From Aradus depressus (taxonomy: Eukaryota; Arthropoda; Insecta; Hemiptera; Aradidae): DNA of 64,000 bases. Position numbers and translations under genes: made by a program. Shown piece by piece: positions 57,401-64,000 of this stretch. Position 1 is the first letter of the stretch; each line of letters begins with the position of its first letter. The stretch is from positions 7,783,549-7,847,548 of the forward strand of contig OY759223.1 in NCBI GenBank assembly GCA_963662175.1, read 5' to 3'. The notes under the pieces are model-generated. The model did not search any database and was not told the origin of the DNA. It worked only from the letters and a program-made list of their open reading frames with translations.

Positions 57401-60400
57401 GGAAATGAGCCCGACTCTTCTGTGGGAGTCCTAAATTTTGCCTACCCTAAATTTTTATTCACCTAGAGCAGGGGTCTTTAACGAGTGCCTGACATCGTGC
57501 AGGCTCGGGACCATCGCTCCACGTCCCATCCGAAGGACGGCATGCTTGAGTTTATTTCACCTCCCAGATAAAATAAGGGGCTCGACCAGGTTTCAAATCC
57601 ACGATCTTGAGCTCTGAAGACAAGCACGCATAACACTTAGCTACAGGCGCCTCCAAAATGAATATATATATTAAAATATAAATCGTACATTTAACTGTAT
57701 GATAAAGTCGAAGAAGGTTTTCTTTCTTCTTCTGTTTTCGCGAAAGGTCTTCATTTTGACATTTTTCTGTTGTTTTATTTTCATTTTCCTCTATTTTTTC
57801 TATTTTCTCCACTTCCACCGGATGACAATCAATAATATTTGTGTCATTTTTTAAAATTATTTCATCCTTGGAGAAAATGTGTTTTCCTTTTATAAATTCC
57901 AGCAAAAGGTGAGATACATCCTGTGAAAAAAAAAAAAAAAAAATTAACATACGTTAATGTGAATAATTAAATAATTAATAATAGAGGGCGCCGGTAGCTC
58001 ACAGGTAGCACGCTTGCTTACTAAGCTAAAAGTAGCGGGTTCGAAACCAGGCCGAGGCCCTTAGTTTATGTTATCTGAGAGGTAAAATAAACCCAAGCAC
58101 GCCATTCTCCGAATGGGACGTTAAGCGATGGTCCCGAGCCTGTATGATGTCAGGTACTCATTAAAGACCCCTACCCTAGATGAATAAAAATTTAGGACTC
58201 CCACAGTAGAGTCGGACTCAGGTCCACCCAGAATGACAAAAGAGCGCTCTGGTAGTAGGCGATATGGCCTTATAGTTAAAGCCCGGGCATGAGTCATAAT
58301 AACTACGTAAGTAATAATATTCCAAGTAAATGAGAGGCCTCGCAAATATAACAAGAAATAGTATATATTTTATAATCAAAAATAGTACATTAATAACAAT
58401 AATTCTGAGGGTATAATCAATTATTTTGTCAATATAATTCTAAATAGATACAGATCCACATCTCAGAAGAGAAGGGTCAGCTCTTTATGACTATTCTAAG
58501 ATTTCCTTTAACCCAATATATAACATATGTTTAAACATTAATGCGATGAAAGATAAAGTTAACGAAAACAAAAATTAAAATGTCTATTTTGAATATAAGT
58601 CTAATGTATATCAAAAAACTGTATAACTTTTATATTATAGCACGTAATTGGAGAAGTTGTAAACAGAAACCCCTCCGACAATGGAATTTGCACATCAGGT
58701 AATTGCGTTGGCAGAAAAGTGCATTGTTAGCCTATGGAACTTTTCAATGTGTGATTTGACCATAATTCTCTTTTATATTAAGTATAAAATAAGACTTACC
58801 GCCGTAAATAATTGTCCAACAAATATTGCTGTTAGTGATATATTCAAGAGAAGAAATAAAATTAAAAGTCTTACATCACCATCGAATTTAATTTGTTTTA
58901 AAGAAAAGTAAATGAAATATCTAGGAAATACGTTGAAGTAAACTGTTAACCTGGAAGTAAAACAGATAATCTTAATTAAGTGAACATCATTCGAAGAAAC
59001 CATAAACTTATAACACTATACATAGAATTAATATAGGTAATTATTTGAAAAAAATATATATATAAAAATTTACCATGCTAGAAAATAGAAAAAGTAAAAT
59101 ACAAGAGAAATTCCTCTCATACACTGTGAATGAGCGATATCACAGAAAGAGCAAAACAAACAGGAAATTTCGTAAAAAAATTGTACTAAATTCATTGCAG
59201 ATGTGACTAGGAGACCATATTGTATGCACCTGCAAAATTAAAACAAATATTAAAAATATGTAGATGTTGATTAGCGACTGTAGATTCTAATTGTAGGAAT
59301 ATTGAGAGTCAGTCAAAGATGGAAGAAAACACTATTCAAATGCCAACGTTTCGATATATTTTATATCATCATCAGGGCCTACAAACATGGGGAGAGGGGG
59401 GGGATCAAGATTATTTGCTTGTTTATTTTTGATTCTAATCTTGATTTCCCCCCCATGTTTGTAGGCCCTGATGATGATATAAAATAGATCGAAACGTTGG
59501 CATCTGAATAGTGTTTTTTTTTTCATCTTTGACTGACCCTCAATATTCCTACAATTAAAAATATGGAAAAATACTTCAAACATAAAATTATGCAACATTT
59601 TAGAAAATTGGTAATTTCATGTCTTCAATTTCCATTCATTTTGAAGGGGGATTGTCAATTTGAACAGTAAAATAATAATCTTTGTTTAAAATAAAATTGA
59701 TTAAATAAGCACATAGCGGAGGGGCGCCAGTAGGTCAGAGGTAGCGTGCTTGTCTACTAAGCTCAAGATCGCGGGTTCGAAACCCAGCCGAGGCTTAGGG
59801 TTTTTTATGTGGAAGATGAAAAAACATTGAACACGCCATCCTTCGGATGGGACATTAAAAGATTTTCCCGAGCCTGTATGTCAGGTATTCGTTAAAGGCC
59901 CCTCCCTACCTTTGGTGAATTAACCTGGGTTGGCATAATTTAGAACTCCCATTTTAGTGTCGGGCTCATGTCCACCAAAGGGATGAAAGAGTGCTCTGGT
60001 AGTAGGCGATATGACCTTGTAGTTAAGGCCGGGCATGAGTCATAATAACTAACTGTACATCTTGGAGTCGAAACTGTACTGTAAAGCCTAATTTTAAAGA
60101 TAATTAATCAAGAAAATATTTATTTACAAAGAATATTTTGTTTATTAAAAATAATTTCAAATTTTCGAGCCAAACTCTTTCTCATACACTAAACATCTTA
60201 TTGTTATATATTTATTTGTTTTAAATCTTGATGTGGCCCCCAATTATTGGAAAGGTTGTCACAATATTCTGGAACATAGAATTATTTTACTCTCAAATTT
60301 TAACATATTTTTTTTCAAGCTTTCTCTATTTATTATATAAATAAATACAGATATACATTGTATTCGATCTGCCTGTTAGTTATTATGACTCATATCCGGG

Positions 60401-61353
60401 CTTTAACTATAAGGTCATATCGCCTATTACCAGAGCGCTCTTTCATCACTCTGGTGGATATGAGCCCGACTCTACTATGGGAGTCCTAAATTGTCCCTAC
60501 CCTAAATCTTTATTCACCTAGGGTAAAGGTCTTTAACGAGTACCTGACATTGTACAGGCTCGGGACCATCGCTTAACGTCTTATCTGAAGGACGGCATGC
60601 TTAGGTTTATTTTACCTTCCAGATAAAATAAACTAAGGGCCTCGGCCGGGTTTCCAACCAGATCTTGAGCTCAGTGTAAGCAAGCACAACACTGAGCTAC
60701 CGGCGCCCTCTTTCTCCCTGTTACTTGAACTCATGTATTTCGATATACCTTAAATTTATAAATATATATTTATATTGACAAATATAAAAAAAACATGTAC
60801 ACATACCTCAATGGGAAAGTAGATAAAAAAAATAAGGCCACAAACTCTTTCTTAAGAAATTCCTTACTATAAACTCCCTTCTCAAGACTGGTTTCAAAAA
60901 CACTATTCACATAATAACCAGCTAATATAACGTATGACAACTTTATTTGAAGGCTTGGTGTTGGTTTTGAAGAAAGCCAGGACGATAAATTATTCTCCAA
61001 CACGTAACAAAATGTATCTCTTACACCTCCACATGAAATGTTTAAATTTAAGATTGCGAAAGGGATTGTGATGCTCGTGAAAGCTATGTCCCAGTAAATG
61101 CAAATTAAAGAAGGGCTTCTTGATTCATCTATTCCTATTTTTTTTAAAAGTACCTTCAAAAGAAAAAAGTAAATCAGAAATTATTTTTTAAGTTTTTTGT
61201 ATTTATTAAAGTAAGAAAAATAATTACCTCAAAAAGAGTTTTATAAATAAAGTGAAAATTAAACCAGACGAACCACCATATCAAACACCAAGGTACAATA
61301 CCGACTTGATCAATAGACAGTAGGAGTGACCGCAGTATTTGGTGAAAAACCAT
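54347..61353 (-). CDS. Seven-exon multi-pass membrane protein, TRAM/TLC-like, 385 aa
   Basis: Coding exons on the minus strand are 61353-61228, 61153-60807, 59229-59074, 58950-58800, 57920-57689, 56735-56660 and 54416-54347. All introns are GT-AG and every junction keeps the frame (phases 0, 2, 2, 0, 1, 2). The product has several hydrophobic segments: near residues 19-36 (PWCLIWWFVWFNFHFI), 55-75 (ICIYWDIAFTSITIPFAI), 105-125, 160-175, 200-215 and 240-265. A charged, lysine/glutamate-rich tail follows from about residue 285. Length, topology and stretches such as LQIKLSYVILAGYYVNSVFE resemble TRAM1, a TLC-domain ER protein that assists the Sec61 translocon. The family call is by eye and weaker than the gene model. 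Ceramide synthase or CLN8-like proteins are alternatives. Confidence 0.7.
55481..55723. mobile_element. Long inverted repeat with hammerhead-like core in each arm (family A)
   Basis: Two nearly perfect 114-bp arms (55481-55594 and 55610-55723) are separated by 15 bp. On the plus strand of the right arm lie CTGAAGA (55645-55651), a stem GGTC/GACC with a 6-base loop, GAAA (55667-55670), a short stem GC-TG-GC, then T-A at 55677-55678 as the expected cleavage site. Outer pairing is AGCA with TGC. The left arm carries the same motif on the minus strand (about 55515-55567). Such paired motifs are described for Penelope-like retroelements. It sits in an intron of the TRAM/TLC-like gene. Confidence 0.65.
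55637..55690 (+). ncRNA. Hammerhead ribozyme-like motif (type I form)
   Basis: All invariant core positions of the hammerhead are present: CUGANGA, GAAA and a UH cleavage dinucleotide. Stem II is 4 bp. Stem III is 2 bp with a tight 2-base loop. Stem I is 3 bp plus pairs beyond a mismatch. Short stem III forms are known to work poorly as monomers and better as dimers. Activity is not shown by sequence alone. Confidence 0.55.
56157..56271 (-). mobile_element. SINE family A fragment (tail half)
   Basis: It has TGACTAATGCCCGGGCTTTC, GGCCTACTACCAGAAGG and GACATGAACCCGACTCTAC in reverse orientation and breaks off next to a forward-oriented copy. Confidence 0.7.
56272..56542 (+). mobile_element. 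SINE family A copy, facing the previous fragment
   Basis: It has a tRNA-like head GAGCTCAGTTGTATACCTGC...CGAGCTCGAAACCTAGCCGA, then GGGACGTTAAGCGATGGTCC, GTAGTAGAGTCAGGCTCTTG and an AGACAATAAC end. It forms an inverted pair with 56157-56271. Confidence 0.8.
56660..56735 (-). CDS. TRAM/TLC-like gene exon 6
   Basis: Acceptor TATTTTCAG, donor AGG|GTAATT, 76 nt. In the only frame that continues exon 5 it is open and basic (AIRIKRKLSRIRNK). Confidence 0.55.
56899..56940 (+). ncRNA. Hammerhead ribozyme-like motif (family C, copy 2)
   Basis: CTGAAGA (56905-56911), GGAA-GCAA-TACC, GAAA (56925-56928), GTAC and TT before 56935 give the core. Stem I is CGTGG (56900-56904) paired with CCATG (56935-56939), five pairs including one G-U. 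Stem II has one A-A mismatch that the copy at 35,700 lacks. The palindromic GTAC stem III has no loop, a form that suits dimer action. Confidence 0.5.
57325..57652 (-). mobile_element. SINE family A, near-complete copy
   Basis: A full-length reverse copy from GTTAGTTATGACTCATTCCC to the tRNA-like head CTTAGCTACAGGCGCC. It lies in intron 5 of the TRAM/TLC-like gene, about 40 bp beyond the exon 5 donor. Confidence 0.88.
57689..57920 (-). CDS. TRAM/TLC-like gene exon 5
   Basis: A poly-T tract and TTCACAG acceptor, then 232 nt starting DVSHLLLEFIKG. It encodes a charged cytosolic segment (VEKIEKIEENENK, RKQKKKEN). The donor T|GTACGA is weak, and a SINE begins just beyond it in the intron. Confidence 0.6.
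57986..58304 (+). mobile_element. SINE family A, near-complete copy
   Basis: It starts GGCGCCGGTAGCTCACAGGT, has B box GGGTTCGAAACC, then GGGACGTTAAGCGATGGTCC and AAAGAGCGCTCTGGTAGTAG, and ends CATGAGTCATAATAAC. Confidence 0.9.
58800..58950 (-). CDS. TRAM/TLC-like gene exon 4
   Basis: Acceptor ACTTCCAG, consensus donor GCG|GTAAGT, 151 nt. It encodes TVYFNVFPRYFIYF and then a last membrane segment ending VGQLFTA. Confidence 0.75.
59074..59229 (-). CDS. TRAM/TLC-like gene exon 3
   Basis: Acceptor TTTTGCAG, donor CATG|GTAAAT, 156 nt. It encodes a hydrophobic stretch from QYGLLVTSAMNLVQFF to VFYFFYFLA. Confidence 0.7.
59289..59556. mobile_element. Long inverted repeat with hammerhead-like core in each arm (family B)
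   Basis: Arms 59289-59413 and 59436-59556 are inverted copies with small differences. On the plus strand of the right arm, CTGATGA (59468-59474), a short GAT/ATC stem, GAAA (59491-59494), CG, then TT (59497-59498) form a hammerhead core. GGCC before it pairs with GGC after it. The left arm has the same on the minus strand. The arms are otherwise unrelated to the repeat at 55,481. It lies in the intron between exons 2 and 3. Confidence 0.6.
59722..60053 (+). mobile_element. SINE family A, near-complete copy
   Basis: Head GGGCGCCAGTAGGTCAGAGG and B box GCGGGTTCGAAACCCAGCCG, a body with CCATCCTTCGGATGGGACAT, and tail GGGCATGAGTCATAATAACT. Confidence 0.9.
60375..60708 (-). mobile_element. SINE family A, near-complete copy
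   Basis: Reverse copy from TTAGTTATTATGACTCATAT through GGTCATATCGCCTATTACCA and AACGTCTTATCTGAAGGACG to the head GAGCTACCGGCGCCC. It is 155 bp from exon 2 of the TRAM/TLC-like gene, inside the intron. Confidence 0.9.
60807..61153 (-). CDS. TRAM/TLC-like gene exon 2
   Basis: Acceptor CTTTTGAAG, donor TTGAG|GTATGT, 347 nt ending in phase 2. It is the longest exon, with two or three membrane segments and the sequence most like TRAM (SLQIKLSYVILAGYYVNSVF). Confidence 0.75.
61228..61353 (-). CDS. TRAM/TLC-like gene exon 1
   Basis: ATG at 61353-61351, 42 codons, donor GAG|GTAATT. It encodes the first membrane segment and ends KTLFE. Confidence 0.65.
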
Positions 61354-61608
61354 ATTTTAAAATATATAAAACTAAAACATTAAAATTACACAAAACGTCA
61401 ACAAATAAGACATAACCTAAAAAAGGAAAACATTCAACTGCGAAGGAACCTTCCATTCAGCTGGTTTTAGATTAGATGATAGCAACAATAAATTTTGAAA
61501 ATTACATATTCGATTACACGAGAATTATTGGGTAACTACAATTTAGGGAAGACACCTGTTAATGATTAAAATATATATAAATATTTCAATTTCAGTTAAA
61601 AGACAAGC
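61354..61608. promoter_or_regulatory. Candidate bidirectional promoter region
   Basis: Only 255 bp separate the start codon of the minus-strand TRAM/TLC-like gene and the ATG of the plus-strand small gene candidate. A head-to-head arrangement this close usually means a shared promoter. No clear TATA box is seen. A TTTCAATTTCAG acceptor-like site just before the plus ATG leaves room for an upstream exon. Confidence 0.35.
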
Positions 61609-62286
61609 ATGGCGAGTTCCAGTATTGTGATGAAACCACCAGTTAATCAGAAATCGGTAATTTTATAATGACATTTGAAAAGCAGCTTCTGACAATTCTA
61701 TTTAGTAATTCAATAAAAAATATAATATCGAAGAAAAATTGTCATCTGTTGGTTTAAATTGATTTAATATTTTTCACAAGATTATTTTTAGTTTTGATTG
61801 AACAGTAGGTTAAGTTTTATGACTCATGCCCGGGCTTTAACTACGAGGTCATATCGCCTACTACCTGAGCGCTCTTTCGTCACTCTGGTGGACATGAGTC
61901 CGACTCTACTGTGGGAGTCCTAAATTTTGTCTACCCTAAATTTTTATTCATCTAGGGTAGGGGTCTTTAACGAGTACCTGACATCGTACAGGCTCGGGAC
62001 CATCGCTTAACGTCCCATCCGAAGGACGGCGTGCTTAAGTTTATTTTACCTCCCAGATAAAATAAACTAAGGGCCTCGGTCGGGCTACGAACCCACGACC
62101 TTGAGCTCAGAAGTCAAGCACGCATACCACTGAGCTACCGGCGCCCTCGATTGAACAGTATGATGACATTTTTATATTTTAGTCTTCGAAAAGTTAATCG
62201 TTGAAAGAGCTATTTTGTCTTGATTTTATGTTTAGGTTCCCCCTCAATCCTCCTCTCGTTCCAAAAGTCTGCTATTAATGAAATAG
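61609..62286 (+). CDS. Small two-exon gene candidate, 32 aa, function unknown
   Basis: Exon 61609-61656 encodes MASSSIVMKPPVNQKS and ends at TCG|GTAATT. Exon 62236-62286 (acceptor TATGTTTAG) continues in phase 0 with VPPQSSSRSKSLLLMK and stop TAG. An AATAAA follows 18 bases later. The predicted protein is short, serine-rich and basic, and I do not recognise it. A SINE with a 12-bp target duplication lies in the intron. Weak points are the very small size and the loose splice sites. Further exons could exist instead of the second one named here. Confidence 0.3.
61796..62160 (-). mobile_element. SINE family A, full copy with 12-bp target duplication
   Basis: The element is 61808-62148. GATTGAACAGTA occurs at 61796-61807 and again at 62149-62160 as a perfect target duplication. 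This fixes the ends of the family: head GGGCGCCGGTAGCTCAGTGG, and a tail near CATGAGTCATAAAACTTAAC. Internal A and B box-like sequences mark it as tRNA-derived. Confidence 0.93.
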
Positions 62287-62304
62287 CATTGTCCACCGGA
62301 AAGA

Positions 62305-62310
62305 AATAAA
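62305..62310 (+). terminator. Polyadenylation signal candidate
   Basis: AATAAA lies 18 bases after the stop of the small gene candidate. Confidence 0.35.
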
Positions 62311-62330
62311 CTTCCCAACAGTGAAACAAT

Positions 62331-62585
62331 TGAAGGGGTGCCTCTAAAAACGTTCCTTGAGCCATAATTTTCGAATGTGCTTTTTTAGCATAGAAACGTT
62401 ACTTGTGGACTAGTCAATCCTGTGCCATTTCAAGTGGTTTCAAGTACAAAATAAACGTCTAAAGGATGCCGGGATGGAGTATAAAAGAAGAGACGGCTCG
62501 CTAAAAGCTGGAAAAGAACCTCCAACACCGGTTCCTGAAAAATTTGCAATATGGCTCAAGGAACGTTTTTAGAGGCACCCCTTCA
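62331..62585. mobile_element. 255-bp MITE with 36-bp terminal inverted repeats
   Basis: TGAAGGGGTGCCTCTAAAAA then CGTTCCTTGAGCCATA at 62331-62366 is repeated exactly in reverse at 62550-62585. There is no open frame of note. A clear target duplication is not seen, so the superfamily is open. Confidence 0.85.
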
Positions 62586-62689
62586 GTTATCGATATTAGG
62601 AAAACTTTATATATATTAGTATATACATATATATAGATTTATTTATTCATTTTTTTTTTTACAACTATAGTAAAAGAAGAGAATACTGA

Positions 62690-63000
62690 GGTATTTTTTT
62701 TTTAATACAAAATACGATTTTAGAGTTGCCCGGTTCGCGAGATACACGCTATTAACCGTTCCAAAAAATGTCATTCTGAAACCCCCCCCTTTTTTTTCGT
62801 TATGAAAGGTTATTATCTGAAACCATTTTTCTACTAGTTTTCTTGATTTACGCGAAAACGGTTAATAGGAAAATCGACTCTTACCTAAAATGTTTCTTAG
62901 ATTTCCAATGGCCTGTGTCCTTCAGATATGATCTAGGATCAACACGATCATTGTTAATAGTACCTCAAAGAATGAAAGTTTCGTAGGAAGTATTTTTGTT
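62690..63000 (+). repeat. Dispersed repeat shared with 37,240-37,445
   Basis: Both copies share CTTGATTTACxCGA(A/T)AACG, TTAGACTTGAGATAGGATCA against TTCAGATATGATCTAGGATC, and CCTCAAAGAAT with TTCxTAGGxAGxATTTT, in the same order over about 200 bp. The family is unidentified. Confidence 0.55.
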
Positions 63001-63027
63001 GATAATTTGAGACAAGAATATATTAGT

Positions 63028-63245
63028 TTTTTGTTTTTTTTTGGCCGTATGTACGATGCATATTAGCCATATCACTGTGTTATCTAGTTATTTACGACAT
63101 CTATGGCCGCGGTAGGGAGTTCTATCTATGAAATAAAACACTCCCAGGCGGGATTCGAACCCGCAGACTCTTTTGCAGTTTGCTCTCCCTCCGCTCTTTC
63201 ATACCGTTGAGAGCCAAAACCGTACATTTGTTAACGCTTGTCGAA
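63028..63245 (-). mobile_element. tRNA-derived SINE, family B, copy 2
   Basis: On the minus strand it has GCGGGTTCGAATCCCGCCTG (B box), GTTTTATTTCATAGATAGAAC, GGCCATAGATGTCGTAAATA and GGCTAATATGCATCG, then an A-rich tail. It parallels 35,430-35,660. Confidence 0.78.
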
Positions 63246-63334
63246 CTGCATTGCAGACGATTCACTTTTAGTTACTGTAAATCAACACAAGTGAATCCGA
63301 CGCGTTAAGATCTAATAAGAATACATAATATACA

Positions 63335-63499
63335 AGCCTGTAAATAACGTAGTCCCGCTAATCCGGACCGCACCGTCCCGATAAAACGGAATTTACGCCG
63401 TCTTGCCGGCACTTTTTCATCGTAGCTAAGCCAAACCCTCTGAATTATTTTAAATCCCGTCCGGATTAGCGGGACTCTACTGTATTGTTATTTACAGAC
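63335..63499. mobile_element. pogo/Tigger-like MITE (inverted repeat)
   Basis: GTAGTCCCGCTAATCCGGAC at about 63,349 matches the reverse of GTCCGGATTAGCGGGACTCT at about 63,459. The right end CTACTGTA is typical of pogo/Tigger ends. CTGTAAATAAC and GTTATTTACAG flank it as a further inverted pair. The interior is too short for a transposase. Confidence 0.7.
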
Positions 63500-63860
63500 T
63501 ATGTATAAATGAATTTATATGACTTATCCTGTCACAATTCACTGGTGTAACGGAAATACATTTTCATCATTAATAATTTTTTTTTCTTTTGATGTGAATG
63601 AAAACACTTTCATTTTAGGGGTGAAAAAAACATTCATGAATGGTTTACTAGATACTTTTTCGATCATAAAAGTGAGCTTTAATATAGGCGAATACCATAT
63701 CAGAGAATTCAAATATACAAATTAGAAGCATATCAACTTTACACCCCTAAATATGAGAATAAGGAATTTGTAAAGGAAAGGAAAATTAAAGCACCACAGT
63801 TTTTACTGGATAATTTAATAATTTAGAGTCAAAAAAGTTTAACATAAATACATTTTGAAT

Positions 63861-63935
63861 ATGCCAAAGGAAGTGAAAGGCCGAAACAAAAAAGGCAACC
63901 TTACAAGATTTACAAACAAGAAGTTTCTAACAAAC
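63861..63935 (+). CDS. Candidate first exon of an unidentified gene running off the right edge
   Basis: ATG followed by 24 open codons (MPKEVKGRNKKGNLTRFTNK, then KFLTN) ends at a GTACGC donor. The composition is strongly basic, like the N-terminus of a nucleic-acid-binding or ribosome-associated protein. I do not recognise it. The downstream exon would lie beyond the window. Confidence 0.3.
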
Positions 63936-64000
63936 GTACGCTTATCTTTCATTTTAATTAAATATAAAAAATACATCAATACTTGTAACACTGGATGGCG

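Noticed and set aside
60770..61159. Single-exon 129-aa membrane protein
   Set aside because: This open stretch is the second exon of the seven-exon gene read past its donor and acceptor, not a gene alone.
63519..63725. 68-codon plus-strand frame
   Set aside because: AT-rich, no domain, no splice signals; chance frame.

Overview
This is a repeat-dominated window from an AT-rich metazoan nuclear genome. Short exons with GT-AG introns, a Ty3/gypsy element, Tc1, piggyBac and pogo-type DNA elements, tRNA-derived SINEs and hammerhead-like motifs all point to an animal. An arthropod is likely, but the species cannot be read from the sequence.

1-31,800: a continuous tandem array that runs off the left edge. 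Thirty-nine copies of one anchor (the ATGTTAAT/ATGTTGAT near 383) are mostly 789 bp apart. Other spacings are 645, 806, 823, 933 and 1077 bp, explained by gain or loss of a 144-bp subunit and a 17-bp C-rich subunit. Higher-order blocks of 1756, 3334 and 1578 bp are duplicated. Each monomer holds about three C-rich ~144-bp units and about two G-rich ~140-bp units that look like inverted, diverged versions of the same unit. From 31,690 to 32,560 only diverged G-rich units remain. A different ~33/66-bp minisatellite fills 32,690-33,260.

33,250-40,800: AT-rich DNA with no firmly supported host gene. It holds a pogo-like MITE, two SINE families, a hammerhead-like element fragment, short tandem repeats and a collapsed piggyBac relic ending in CCCTAGAA/TTAA.

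40,856-50,308 (+): a three-exon Nudix hydrolase gene of the NUDT16 (U8 snoRNA-decapping enzyme) type, 222 aa, with an AATAAA signal just after the stop. Intron 1 carries a nearly full-length Ty3/gypsy retrotransposon (42,247-46,877, minus strand, 5-bp target duplication ACTGT), itself inserted in a terminal-inverted-repeat DNA element. Intron 2 carries a decayed Tc1-like transposon with an internal duplication.

50,430-54,340: a 5'-truncated non-LTR retrotransposon tail, a SINE and unassigned AT-rich DNA.

54,347-61,353 (-): a seven-exon gene that I assembled by splice signals and matching phases. It predicts a 385-aa multi-pass membrane protein resembling the TRAM/LAG1/CLN8 (TLC) family. Its introns contain SINEs and two long inverted repeats with hammerhead-like cores. 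Facing it 256 bp away is a small plus-strand gene candidate (61,609-62,286). The right end holds a MITE, a SINE, a pogo-like inverted repeat and a candidate first exon (63,861-63,935).

The most interesting points are the composite inverted architecture of the satellite and its relation to dispersed repeats, and three unrelated-looking elements that share a complete hammerhead ribozyme core.
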